Assembly: GCA_900552415.1 (NCBI GenBank)
Contig: USAD01000034.1
Coordinates: 1-14,615 of the forward strand
DNA length: 14,615 bases
DNA from: an uncultured Parabacteroides sp.
GTDB lineage: Bacteria > Bacteroidota > Bacteroidia > Bacteroidales > Tannerellaceae
Direction of reading: 5' to 3'
The notes under the pieces are model-generated. The model saw nothing but the letters and a program-made list of their open reading frames with translations, was not told the origin of the DNA and ran no database searches. This document shows, one piece after another, positions 1 to 7,097 of the stretch (position 1 is its first letter; every line of letters starts with the position of its first letter). The position numbers were made by a program, and so were the translations under genes.

Positions 1-844
1 CGACGATGAAATTCTCCGCCAATTTCTCGAGGAAAGCCTCATCCGTCAGGCCGTTCAGGTCTTTCACCACACGGTTATAGTCAATAATCGTCAGCTGGTT
101 GGCCGGGAAGCAGACCGCCATGAAATAGTTGTATTCCTCGTCTCCCTTGTGGTTCGGATTCTGGGTCGCCTTCTCGGCGCCTACCAGGGCGGCCGCTGCC
201 GAGCGGTGATGGCCGTCCGCGATATAAAGGGCGGGCATCTGGGCGAACAATCCGGTGATCCGGTCAATGTCCGCGTCGTCGTCGATCACCCAAAACGTAT
301 GGCCGAAGCCATCCAGCGGAGCGATGAAGTCGTATTCCGGTTTGCGGGCGGTATATTTCGCCACGATTTGGTCAATCTCCTCATTGTCCGGATAAGCGAA
401 GAAGACGGGCTCGATATTCGCGTTGTTTACGCGGACATGCTTCATGCGGTCCTCCTCCTTGTCGCGGCGGGTCAGCTCATGCTTCTTGATCACGCCGTTC
501 ATATAGTCCGGGACGTAGGCGCCCACCACAAGGCCGTATTGCGTCTTGCCGTTCATGGTCTGCGCGTAGACGTAATAACAGGGCTTGTCGTCTTGCACCA
601 GCCAGCCTTTTTCCTGGAACTTCTTGAAGTTATCGGCCGCTTTCAGGTAAACGGCGGGATCATGCTCATCTGTCCCAACCGGGAAATCGATCTCCGGGCG
701 GATGATATGATAAAGCGATTTCTCATTATCGCCTGCCTCTTGCCGGGCCTCCTCCGAGTTCAGGACATCGTAAGGACGCGAGGCGACCTGCTCAACCAGG
801 TCTTTAGGGGGCCGAAGCCCCCTAAAAGGTTTTATAATTGCCAT
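1..844 (-). CDS. DUF1015 family protein, N-terminal 281 residues (cut by window edge)
   Basis: I translated this by hand from the ATG at 844 (MAIIKPFRGLRPPKDL...). The frame stays open to the left edge, so the C-terminal part of what is usually a ~410-residue protein is outside the window. Family hallmarks are visible: PYDVL near residues 24-28, a KHELT segment at about 121-125, and an ADGHHR motif at about 199-204. DUF1015 proteins have no firmly established biochemical function. In Bacteroidales this family commonly sits directly after serC and serA, as here (27 bases after the serA stop), which suggests co-transcription and a loose link to serine metabolism; that link is inference. An unusually stable hairpin lies within codons 7-14 (see 803-826). 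No export signal or membrane segment is seen. Family assignment is confident; function is unknown. Confidence 0.9.
   Translation of the reverse strand, partial: MAIIKPFRGLRPPKDLVEQVASRPYDVLNSEEARQEAGDNEKSLYHIIRPEIDFPVGTDEHDPAVYLKAADNFKKFQEKGWLVQDDKPCYYVYAQTMNGKTQYGLVVGAYVPDYMNGVIKKHELTRRDKEEDRMKHVRVNNANIEPVFFAYPDNEEIDQIVAKYTARKPEYDFIAPLDGFGHTFWVIDDDADIDRITGLFAQMPALYIADGHHRSAAAALVGAEKATQNPNHKGDEEYNYFMAVCFPANQLTIIDYNRVVKDLNGLTDEAFLEKLAENFIV
803..826 (-). promoter_or_regulatory. Perfect 10-bp hairpin with C(UUCG)G tetraloop at the 5' end of the DUF1015 gene
   Basis: On the minus strand the arms TTTAGGGGGC and GCCCCCTAAA pair without mismatch around a TTCG loop closed by C-G, the extra-stable tetraloop class. 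The structure starts 18 bases after the A of the ATG at 844, inside the footprint of an initiating ribosome. No T-run follows on the minus strand, so it does not look like a classical terminator of serA. It could limit translation of the last gene of the operon, or it could simply follow from the codons for RGLRPP. The structure is directly visible; a regulatory role is inferred. Confidence 0.5.
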
Positions 845-871
845 AATATTCTGATCTAAAGGATAAAATAA

Positions 872-1795
872 TTATTTGTTCACCCGGAATTTCTCGTTGC
901 CGTTGACCAGGAAGTCCACGATCTGTTTTGCGGCGGCGATTCCGGCGTTGATATTCGCTTCGGCTGTCTGCGCGCCCATCTTCTTAGGCGTGCTGAAATA
1001 GCGGCCGGCGAATTTCTCGGCCAGTTCGGCGTGCGCCGCGGGCATGATGTCCGTCAGGTACTTCAGGTCCGGACGATCGGTCATCGCCTGAAGCAGGCCG
1101 GCCTCGTCGATCACCTCCTTGCGGGCGGTGTTGACCAGGATAGCGCCCTTCGGCATCGAGCAGATCAACTCATGGTTGATAGAGCCCTTGGTCTCAGGGG
1201 TTGCCGGGATGTGGAGAGAAACGATCTGGCAGCATTTGAAGAGCTCGGCAGTCGAGCCAACCGCCTTGACACCGTCCGCCTCGATCGCCTCGGCGGGGCA
1301 GAACGCGTCGTAAGCGTAAACCTCCATGCCGAAACCTTTCGCGATGCGGGCTACGTTGCGTCCCACGTTGCCATAGGCCAGGATACCTAATGTCTTTCCT
1401 TTCAATTCCGAGCCGGATGTCCCGTTATAGAAATTGCGAACGCCATAGACCAGCATACCGAAGACGAGCTCCGCCACGGCATTCGAGTTTTGTCCCGGCG
1501 TATTCATGACGCAAACCTGATGGGCGGTAGCGGCGGCCAGATCCACATTGTCATAACCCGCGCCGGCCCGAACCACGATCTTGAGGTTGGGAGCGGCCGC
1601 TAAGACCTCCTCGTCCACCTTATCGCTTCGGATGATCAGGGCATCAGCCTCTTTTACGGCCTCCAGCAGTTGCGCCTTTTCCGTATATTTCTCGAGCAAC
1701 GCCAATTCCATTCCCGCGCCTTCTACCACCTCACGGATGCCTTTTACGGCTACTGCGGCAAAAGGTTTCTCTGTCGCGACCAATATCTTTGCCAT
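872..1795 (-). CDS. serA: D-3-phosphoglycerate dehydrogenase, short form with Lys in place of the usual catalytic His
   Basis: A 307-residue D-isomer-specific 2-hydroxyacid dehydrogenase, expected to oxidise 3-phosphoglycerate to 3-phosphohydroxypyruvate with NAD+, the first step of serine synthesis in the cytosol. The Rossmann segment is seen as KTLGILAYGNVG, ending at residue 145; the first Gly of GxGxxG is Ala140. The catalytic Arg region is TARKEVIDE (Arg225). Near the C-terminus, where most family members have a TPH-type motif, the sequence reads TPKKMGAQTAEA (269-280), so the catalytic His is absent and Lys271/Lys272 takes its place. The protein lacks the ~100-residue ACT domain of E. 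coli SerA, so serine feedback through ACT is not expected. It follows serC by 21 bases, with a strong AGGAGG-type sequence before the ATG. The neighbour serC supports the specific substrate assignment. Confidence 0.9.
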   Translation of the reverse strand: MAKILVATEKPFAAVAVKGIREVVEGAGMELALLEKYTEKAQLLEAVKEADALIIRSDKVDEEVLAAAPNLKIVVRAGAGYDNVDLAAATAHQVCVMNTPGQNSNAVAELVFGMLVYGVRNFYNGTSGSELKGKTLGILAYGNVGRNVARIAKGFGMEVYAYDAFCPAEAIEADGVKAVGSTAELFKCCQIVSLHIPATPETKGSINHELICSMPKGAILVNTARKEVIDEAGLLQAMTDRPDLKYLTDIMPAAHAELAEKFAGRYFSTPKKMGAQTAEANINAGIAAAKQIVDFLVNGNEKFRVNK

Positions 1796-1800
1796 AATAA

Positions 1801-1809
1801 TCTCCTCCT
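1801..1809 (-). promoter_or_regulatory. Strong Shine-Dalgarno sequence ahead of serA
   Basis: The minus strand reads AGGAGGAGA in the 21-base serC-serA gap, with its 3' end five bases before the serA ATG at 1795. It fixes that start. It is noteworthy because Bacteroidetes ribosomes generally make little use of Shine-Dalgarno pairing, and the other starts in this window have no comparable match. Confidence 0.55.
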
Positions 1810-1816
1810 ATCTTTA

Positions 1817-2884
1817 TTAGTGTAAGCGTTCGAACTCTTTCATGCAAGCGACCAGTGCCTCAACGCTGCTCTTCGGCATCGCGTTGTAGAGGGAAGCGCG
1901 GAAACCGCCAACCGAGCGGTGACCCTTGATGCCGACCATTCCGGCCGCTGAGGCGAATTTGTTGAACTCGTCCTCCAGCTCCTTGTATTCGTCGTTCATG
2001 ACGAAGCAGACGTTCATGATCGAGCGATCCTCCGGCACGGCTGTCCCGCGGAACAACTTGTTGCGATCGATCTCGTCATACAGGATAGCGGCGTTCTCCT
2101 TGTCCTTCTTTTCCATGGCGGCGATACCACCTTGCTCTTTATACCATTTCAATGTCTGCAAAGCGGAGAAGATCGGCAATACGGGAGGCGTATTGAACAT
2201 CGAGTCCTTATCGATATGTGTCTTGTATGACAACATGGTCGGGATCGGACGCTCTACATGGCCTAAAGCGTCCACACGGACAATCGCCAGGGTAACACCC
2301 GCGGGAGCCAGGTTCTTTTGCGCACCCGCATAGATGATATCGTATTTGGAGACATCTATCGGACGAGAGAAAATATCGGACGACATGTCGGCAACCAGGC
2401 GGACGTTCAGATCCGGATCCTGGCGCAGCTCTGTTCCGTAGATCGTGTTATTTGTCGTAAAGTGGAAATAATCAGAATCCTCAGCGACCTTGAAGTCCTT
2501 TGGGATATAGGTGTAATTCTTATCCTTAGATGAAGCGACCACGTCGACCTCGCCGAACAATTTAGCTTCCTTGATCGCCTTGGATGCCCAAGTTCCCGTA
2601 TCAAGATAAGAGGCCTTCTTGTTCAACAAGTTATAAGGAACCATACAGAACTGCATGCTGGCACCGCCACCCAGGAAAACAACTTCATAACCCGCCGGGA
2701 TATCAAGCAGTTCCTTGATTAACGCACGAGCCTCATCATTGACGGCTACAAACTCTTTACTTCTATGGGAAATCTCAAGAAGGGATAAACCCATTCCCGC
2801 GAAATTCTCTACAGCCGCGGCTGTATTCTTGATTGTGTACTCACTCAAGATAGATGGTCCCGCATAAAAATTGTGCTTCTTCAT
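1817..2884 (-). CDS. serC: Phosphoserine aminotransferase
   Basis: 355 residues, the normal length for SerC, a PLP-dependent class V aminotransferase. It transfers the amino group of glutamate to 3-phosphohydroxypyruvate to give phosphoserine, the step after SerA; SerC can also act in pyridoxal phosphate synthesis. It opens with [11 protein letters not shown] (FxAGP is a SerC hallmark), has the HRSKEF segment at about 40-45 and GGGASMQF at about 72-79. The PLP-binding lysine sits in the [12 protein letters not shown] motif (Lys190), and the protein ends with the [15 protein letters not shown] phosphate-binding segment. It is the first gene of the serC-serA-DUF1015 run. The 150-base upstream gap holds no perfect Bacteroidetes promoter; the nearest -7-like match on the minus strand is CATATTTG at 2982-2975, one base off TAnnTTTG. 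Confidence 0.97.
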   Translation of the reverse strand: MKKHNFYAGPSILSEYTIKNTAAAVENFAGMGLSLLEISHRSKEFVAVNDEARALIKELLDIPAGYEVVFLGGGASMQFCMVPYNLLNKKASYLDTGTWASKAIKEAKLFGEVDVVASSKDKNYTYIPKDFKVAEDSDYFHFTTNNTIYGTELRQDPDLNVRLVADMSSDIFSRPIDVSKYDIIYAGAQKNLAPAGVTLAIVRVDALGHVERPIPTMLSYKTHIDKDSMFNTPPVLPIFSALQTLKWYKEQGGIAAMEKKDKENAAILYDEIDRNKLFRGTAVPEDRSIMNVCFVMNDEYKELEDEFNKFASAAGMVGIKGHRSVGGFRASLYNAMPKSSVEALVACMKEFERLH

Positions 2885-3034
2885 GTCTAATGATATTTTA
2901 GATTATTATTTATTATAGTCACTGTTCTTTATCAAAACAGGCGACTAATGTAACAATTATTTCTTACAACACGACAAATATGTCCGATAATTTCAAGAAA
3001 AAGCTCATTTTTGTCAATGGGCTGTTTCTTTCCG

Positions 3035-4309
3035 TTACTTGGAGAACCGGTCGCCCCACAAACGCCTCATCTGCTCAATGAGCTTGTGCTCAGAAGGGTT
3101 TTCCTGCCCTTGCCAAATGCGTTGCCCCTTGATCTCGGGAGGCAGGTAATCCTGCTCGACGAAATGGTTCTCATAATCATGGGCATATTTGTATTCCTTC
3201 CCGTAGTTCAGCTCCGCCATCAATTTCGTCGGCGCGTTCCGCAAATGCAACGGCACGGGCAAATTGCCGGTACGTTCCACCAGGGCGAGCGCGTCGTTGA
3301 TCGCCTTATAGGCCGAGTTGCTCTTGGGGCTGCACGCCAGGTAAACCGTCGTTTCCGCCAGGACAATGCGACCTTCGGGCCATCCGATCTTTCGCAGGGT
3401 CTCAAAACAGGCGTTCGCCAGCAGGAGCGCGTTCGGATTGGCCAGGCCGATATCCTCGGAGGCGGAGATCACCAATCGCCGGGCGATAAATTCCGGGTCC
3501 TCGCCACCCGCGACCATACGGGCCAGCCAATAGATCGCGGCGTCCGGATCGCTTCCCCGTATCGACTTGATAAAAGCGGAGATGATGTCGTAATGCATCT
3601 CGCCACCCTTGTCGTAGGCAAGCGGATTCTCCTGCAACCGCTCAACGACCTTCTTGTCGAGGATCTCGATATCGTCGCGTTCCTCACCGGCGATAACCAG
3701 CTCCAGGATGTTCAAGAGTTTTCTGGCGTCGCCCCCCGAATAACGCAACAGGGCATCCGTCTCCGTCAGTTTGATCTTTTTCCCCTTCAGGACCTCGTCC
3801 GTTGTTATCGCCCGCTCCAGCAATTTCAGCAAATCGGCCTTTTCCAGCGATTTCAGGACATAGACCTGGCATCTCGACAATAGAGGCCGGATCACCTCGA
3901 ACGAGGGGTTCTCGGTTGTCGCGCCAATCAAGGTCACTACCCCTGTCTCTACAGCGTTTAGCAGTGAGTCTTGCTGCGATTTGCTGAACCGATGAATCTC
4001 GTCAATAAACAGGATCGGTGAGACCGTATTGAAAAAGCGGTTGCTCTTGGCCTTCTCGATCACGTCGCGCACGTCCTTTACTCCCGAGCTGATGGCGCTT
4101 AACGTGTAAAACGGAGTCTCCAGCTTATGGGAGATAATTTGCGCCAAGGTTGTTTTACCAACTCCCGGCGGCCCCCATAATATAATGGAAGGGACGCGCC
4201 CGGCATCGATCATTTTCCTCAAGACAGCCCCTGGACCAACTAAGTGACTTTGGCCGATAAACTCGTCCAACGTGCGGGGTCTCAATCGCTCTGCTAATGG
4301 TTGATTCAT
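3035..4309 (-). CDS. rarA: Replication-associated recombination protein A (MgsA/WRNIP1-type AAA+ ATPase)
   Basis: A 424-residue clamp-loader-like AAA+ ATPase that acts at stalled replication forks. The sequence shows a MNQPLAERLRP start typical of the family, Walker A GPPGVGKT at 46-53, Walker B LFIDEIHRF (Asp103-Glu104), a sensor-1 segment GATTENPSF around 129-137 and the LLSRC arginine finger at about Arg146. The C-terminal half holds the family's tetramerisation region (GGEDPEFIARRL, SASEDIGLANP, EGRIVLAE, LRNAPTKLM). Two ATG codons are adjacent (4312 and 4309); I prefer the second because homologues begin MNQPL, and this changes only one residue. It is probably transcribed alone: the next gene downstream, serC, is 150 bases away, and a -7 box lies ~35 bases upstream of the start. 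Nothing looks broken. Confidence 0.96.
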   Translation of the reverse strand: MNQPLAERLRPRTLDEFIGQSHLVGPGAVLRKMIDAGRVPSIILWGPPGVGKTTLAQIISHKLETPFYTLSAISSGVKDVRDVIEKAKSNRFFNTVSPILFIDEIHRFSKSQQDSLLNAVETGVVTLIGATTENPSFEVIRPLLSRCQVYVLKSLEKADLLKLLERAITTDEVLKGKKIKLTETDALLRYSGGDARKLLNILELVIAGEERDDIEILDKKVVERLQENPLAYDKGGEMHYDIISAFIKSIRGSDPDAAIYWLARMVAGGEDPEFIARRLVISASEDIGLANPNALLLANACFETLRKIGWPEGRIVLAETTVYLACSPKSNSAYKAINDALALVERTGNLPVPLHLRNAPTKLMAELNYGKEYKYAHDYENHFVEQDYLPPEIKGQRIWQGQENPSEHKLIEQMRRLWGDRFSK

Positions 4310-4343
4310 CATGTAACAAAAGTCGGATATTTAATTCACTTTT

Positions 4344-4351
4344 CAAAAATA
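4344..4351 (-). promoter_or_regulatory. Bacteroidetes -7 box for rarA
   Basis: The minus strand reads TATTTTTG, a full match to TAnnTTTG, about 32 bases upstream of the rarA start. This is the same box and nearly the same distance as in front of argB. No clear -33 TTTG is found at 19-21 bases, so this is a partial promoter match. Confidence 0.45.
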
Positions 4352-4354
4352 AAT

Positions 4355-4371
4355 AGCCAAAATTATTGGCT
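4355..4371. terminator. Short inverted repeat between the ModF-like gene and rarA, possible weak terminator
   Basis: AGCCAA, five bases, then TTGGCT: a 6-bp stem. On the minus strand it is followed by ATTTATTTTTG, T-rich but not a clean run, about 105 bases after the ModF-like gene's stop. It also sits just upstream of the candidate rarA -7 box, so it could equally be a protein-binding palindrome. The structure is visible; the function is uncertain. Confidence 0.3.
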
Positions 4372-4475
4372 GAATTATATGTTAAATAACAAGTTTTTAT
4401 GTCTTATTGAAAGCTGTATGGCCCGTATGCTATGTTATGTAGCCAATATTGCTTACTTTTTGACATCTTTACTTG

Positions 4476-5951
4476 TCATTTGTGCTTGACCAGCTCAAAT
4501 CTCCGGTCGACGCATTTGGGCAGCTCATGCGGATAGTGCGTGACGTAAATCAAGGTCTTGCCCGGACGTGAGCAGAAACGTTCCACGATCTCTGCCGCCA
4601 GTTTCTTGTTGCTTACGTCAAGTCCGTGCAACGGCTCATCCAAAATGATCAAGTCCGGATCCTTGACGAATGCCCGGGCCAGGAGGGCCAGTCGCTGCTC
4701 TCCCGAGGAGAGGGTGAGGAACAGCCGGTCACGCAGGTGGCCGATGCCAAACACTTTCATCCACTCGAGGGCGATCTCTTCCTGCTCGGGCGTGCATTTC
4801 CGGAACAGGCCGACGGAATCGAAAAATCCGGACCCGACAATGCGCAGCGTCGGTACATTCTCCTGATAATAGAGATGCATCTCCGGCGAGACGTATCCGA
4901 TGCGGCGCTTGATTTCCCAGATGCTCTCTCCGGAGCCCCTTTTCCGGTCGAAGAGATAAAACGTATTCGCGTAGGATTGTGGATTGTCCGCGTAGACAAG
5001 GCTTAACAGGGTCGATTTACCCGCCCCGTTCGGTCCGAAGAGGGCCCATTTCTCTCCATTCTTGATTTCCCAATCCAGGTCTTTCAGGATGGTCCGGCTG
5101 CCATATTTAATCTGGACATGCTCCATCCGCAAAGTGACCTCATGGGTGGAGGGCGCCTTATGCTCGTCGACCGGCAACTTCAGGTGGTCAAAGTCCCAAT
5201 CGTCGCGTTCCGTGGGGAAAAGGCGGGTAATCAGGGACTGGTCGTCCAGAAAGGCCTTCCTGCTCATCACGGGCAGGAGTTCCCGGTCGATGACGGGTTG
5301 GATATGGGTGATCATTTCCGGTATATCCAGCGGGTTGGAGAGGAGCAAGACGACCTGCGTGCCCTCCAATTGGTTCATCAGGCTCAGCATCTCGACAAGC
5401 AACTCGCGCGAGGGCGCGTCCAGGCCAATGAAAGGGTTGTCGAGGATAAGGATACGTGGCTTGCTCAAAAGCGCTCGTATGACCAGGAATTTCCGGAGCT
5501 CGCCACTCGACAGGAAGATCAGGTGTTTGGGCAACAGCTCCTCGATGTGGAACAGGTTCAGGATCTTATGGAAATCTGCCAATTCCTCGAACTCCGCCAG
5601 CAGGTCGGCAACCAACGGCATCTCGTCTATTTCCGTCGAGTGCCAGCGTTGTTGATAATAGCTGTTCCTGCAGTCGGCCAGCGAATAGATATCCTTGAAG
5701 GCGATGCTCTTGATGAATTGGCTGGCTCTCGCGTTATCCGCGTATCGGACGGAGCCCTCTTTCAGGGCGAATTTACTTTGCGCCAAATCGGCCAGGAGTG
5801 TCTTCCCGGCGCCGTTCGGTCCAACGATGGCCCATTGCTCACCTTTCTTTATTTCCCAGCGGACAGGTTGCCGGAAACGGAGCTCAGGCAATCGGGTGAC
5901 CGCCTGGTCGATCACCAGGAGTGGCGCCTCGTCAAATTTTTGATCGCTCAT
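4476..5951 (-). CDS. ModF-like protein with two ABC ATPase domains
   Basis: 491 residues with two tandem ABC nucleotide-binding domains and no membrane segment, matching E. coli ModF (PhrA) in length and layout. Domain 1 has Walker A GPNGAGKT (44-51), signature LSSGE (147-151) and Walker B ILILDNP, in which Asn172 replaces the catalytic Glu; its H-loop position reads SN (Asn206) instead of a His. Domain 2 is complete: GPNGAGKS (306-313), the GSGESIWEIKRRIGYVS segment typical of ModF, LSSGE (414-418), LIILDEP (Asp438-Glu439) and His472. Domain 1 therefore probably binds ATP but hydrolyses it poorly, while domain 2 looks active. ModF is linked to molybdate uptake genes in enterobacteria, but no molybdate transporter is nearby here, so its role is open. 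It starts 18 bases after argB and is likely co-transcribed with it. Confidence 0.88.
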   Translation of the reverse strand: MSDQKFDEAPLLVIDQAVTRLPELRFRQPVRWEIKKGEQWAIVGPNGAGKTLLADLAQSKFALKEGSVRYADNARASQFIKSIAFKDIYSLADCRNSYYQQRWHSTEIDEMPLVADLLAEFEELADFHKILNLFHIEELLPKHLIFLSSGELRKFLVIRALLSKPRILILDNPFIGLDAPSRELLVEMLSLMNQLEGTQVVLLLSNPLDIPEMITHIQPVIDRELLPVMSRKAFLDDQSLITRLFPTERDDWDFDHLKLPVDEHKAPSTHEVTLRMEHVQIKYGSRTILKDLDWEIKNGEKWALFGPNGAGKSTLLSLVYADNPQSYANTFYLFDRKRGSGESIWEIKRRIGYVSPEMHLYYQENVPTLRIVGSGFFDSVGLFRKCTPEQEEIALEWMKVFGIGHLRDRLFLTLSSGEQRLALLARAFVKDPDLIILDEPLHGLDVSNKKLAAEIVERFCSRPGKTLIYVTHYPHELPKCVDRRFELVKHK

Positions 5952-5969
5952 CTTTCCTTAAATATGTGA

Positions 5970-6737
5970 TTAAGATACGATAGTACCTGTTCCATTATTG
6001 ATCTCTGAGGCCTGGGTAATGACAACCCGTCTCACGCCCGCGTCGATCGCCTGAAAGGCGTTCTCCAGTTTAGGGATCATGCCTCCCTGGATAATGCCCT
6101 CGTCCACATATTTCTTGAAGGCTTCCCGATCAATTTCCGGGATAACGCTCTCGTCATCGTTCTCGTCCATTAAGACGCCTTTCTTCTCGAAACAGAACAT
6201 CAAGGTGACCTCAAAATATTTAGCGAGCGCCTTGGCCGCCTCGCCCGCGATGGTATCGGCGTTGGTATTCAGTAGATGGCCCTCCTTGTCGTGTGTCAGT
6301 GGGGCCAGGATCGGGACGATGCCTTGCTTGATCAAGCCCGCCAATAATTCGGCGTTAACCTCCTTGACGTCGCCAACATAGCCATAATCCACCTCCTTGA
6401 CAGGCCTTTTCTCTGAACGGATCAGGTTCATGTCCGCTCCTGTCAGTCCTAAGGCATTCACGCCCAGGGCCTGGAGCTTGGCCACGATGTTCTTGTTGAC
6501 AAGCCCGCCGTAGACCATCGTCACGATCCTCAGCATATCAGCGTCTGTGATGCGCCGTCCGTTGACCATCTTCGTCTCGACACCCAGTTCGGCGGCTAAT
6601 TTAGTGGCGGAGCGCCCGCCTCCGTGAACTAAAACCTTATGGCCCTCAATGGCCGCGAAATCTTTCAATAATTGTCGTAAAGTATTCTCTTCCTCAACGA
6701 TTTTACCTCCGACTTTTATCAATACTAATTTTTCCAT
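5970..6737 (-). CDS. argB: Acetylglutamate kinase (possibly N-succinylglutamate kinase)
   Basis: 255 residues from the ATG at 6737, normal for ArgB, an amino-acid kinase that phosphorylates the side-chain carboxylate of N-acetylglutamate in arginine synthesis. Visible motifs are the IKVGGK glycine loop near the N-terminus, VHGGGR (about 37-42), LTGAD, NTNADTIAGEAAKAL, and GGMIPKLENA with its catalytic Lys near 223. Bacteroides fragilis is known to use N-succinylated intermediates in this pathway, so the substrate here may be the succinyl form; sequence alone does not settle it. An in-frame GTG at 6764 would add nine residues, but it lies just upstream of where transcription should begin from the -7 box at 6773-6766, so I reject it. 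There is no Shine-Dalgarno sequence. Confidence 0.94.
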   Translation of the reverse strand: MEKLVLIKVGGKIVEEENTLRQLLKDFAAIEGHKVLVHGGGRSATKLAAELGVETKMVNGRRITDADMLRIVTMVYGGLVNKNIVAKLQALGVNALGLTGADMNLIRSEKRPVKEVDYGYVGDVKEVNAELLAGLIKQGIVPILAPLTHDKEGHLLNTNADTIAGEAAKALAKYFEVTLMFCFEKKGVLMDENDDESVIPEIDREAFKKYVDEGIIQGGMIPKLENAFQAIDAGVRRVVITQASEINNGTGTIVS

Positions 6738-6765
6738 TTGTTGTCTTATTGAAAATATTTTCACG

Positions 6766-6773
6766 CAAAAATA
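6766..6773 (-). promoter_or_regulatory. Bacteroidetes -7 box for argB
   Basis: The minus strand reads TATTTTTG, a full TAnnTTTG match, 28 bases upstream of the argB ATG at 6737. The expected transcription start near 6759 gives a leader of ~20 bases and supports ATG 6737 over GTG 6764. No good -33 element is seen. Confidence 0.5.
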
Positions 6774-6793
6774 GCAAAAAAGAAATATTTGTG

Positions 6794-6801
6794 TATCTTT
6801 G
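6794..6801 (+). promoter_or_regulatory. Bacteroidetes -7 box for tRNA-Gly
   Basis: TATCTTTG matches TAnnTTTG exactly and ends 16 bases before the mature tRNA 5' end, leaving a short 5' leader. The -33 region is A-rich without TTTG. It lies back-to-back with the argB box, 20 bases apart. Confidence 0.55.
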
Positions 6802-6817
6802 CCGGCGTAAACGAAAT

Positions 6818-6890
6818 GCGGTAGTAGCTCAGTTGGTAGAGCATCAGCTTCCCAAGCTGAGGGTCACGAGTTCGAGCCTCGCCTACCGCT
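6818..6890 (+). tRNA. tRNA-Gly, anticodon CCC
   Basis: A 73-base cloverleaf. The acceptor arms GCGGTAG and CTACCGC pair fully; the D arm is GCTC/GAGC with the AGTTGGTA loop. The anticodon stem TCAGC/GCTGA encloses loop TTCCCAA, giving anticodon CCC. The T arm has the TTCGAGC loop, and the discriminator base is T, normal for bacterial tRNA-Gly. The outermost T-stem pair (49-65) is an A-C mismatch. CCA is not encoded (CAA follows), so it must be added after transcription. An intrinsic terminator follows within 15 bases, so it is a single-gene transcript. Confidence 0.97.
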
Positions 6891-6903
6891 CAATCTGATA
6901 ATC

Positions 6904-6936
6904 AAGGGGTTAGATGCTGAATCTAGCCCCTTTTTT
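6904..6936 (+). terminator. Intrinsic terminator of tRNA-Gly
   Basis: AAGGGGTTAGAT and ATCTAGCCCCTT form a 12-bp stem with one T-G wobble around a GCTGA loop. The T-run at 6931-6936 overlaps the stem base. It starts 14 bases after the tRNA 3' end. Confidence 0.9.
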
Positions 6937-6995
6937 CGTGTGTTTTTGGCTCTTGTGGTGCCTTTTTGGGGCGTTTTTCCGGGTTGTTTTCGCTA

Positions 6996-7028
6996 AATTT
7001 GTCGCGAATTTGTCGCGAATTTACCGCG
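6996..7028. repeat. Three tandem 11-bp repeats (AATTTGTCGCG)
   Basis: AATTTGTCGCG occurs at 6996-7006 and 7007-7017, then as the variant AATTTACCGCG at 7018-7028, one helical turn apart. GCGAA-ATCAC-TTCGC, an inverted repeat with related sequence, follows at 7032-7046. The stretch 6937-7097 otherwise holds no gene I can support. Confidence 0.75.
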
Positions 7029-7097
7029 AATGCGAAATCACTTCGCGTTTCAGGGCTCGTCTGCGTCATCCACCTGTTTTCCCGCTTTTGCGCCTCC

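Noticed and set aside
149..859. 236-codon plus-strand ORF
   Set aside because: It is antisense to the DUF1015 gene, whose motifs (PYDVL, ADGHHR) are clear; the plus-strand peptide has no recognisable features.
3012..3017. TTGACA on the minus strand upstream of serC, like a sigma-70 -35 box
   Set aside because: Bacteroidetes promoters use TTTG/TAnnTTTG elements; no matching -10 lies at proper spacing, and the nearest TAnnTTTG-like site is 32 bases away.
3011..3883. 290-codon plus-strand ORF
   Set aside because: Antisense shadow of rarA; low-complexity Arg/Gln-rich composition and no domain.
5118..5969. 283-codon plus-strand ORF
   Set aside because: It mirrors the ModF-like gene, a common side effect of GC-biased third positions; the minus strand carries complete Walker motifs.
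6738..6764. GTG start giving ArgB nine extra residues
   Set aside because: The start lies at or before the likely transcription start from the -7 box at 6773-6766, and ArgB proteins begin close to the KVGGK motif.
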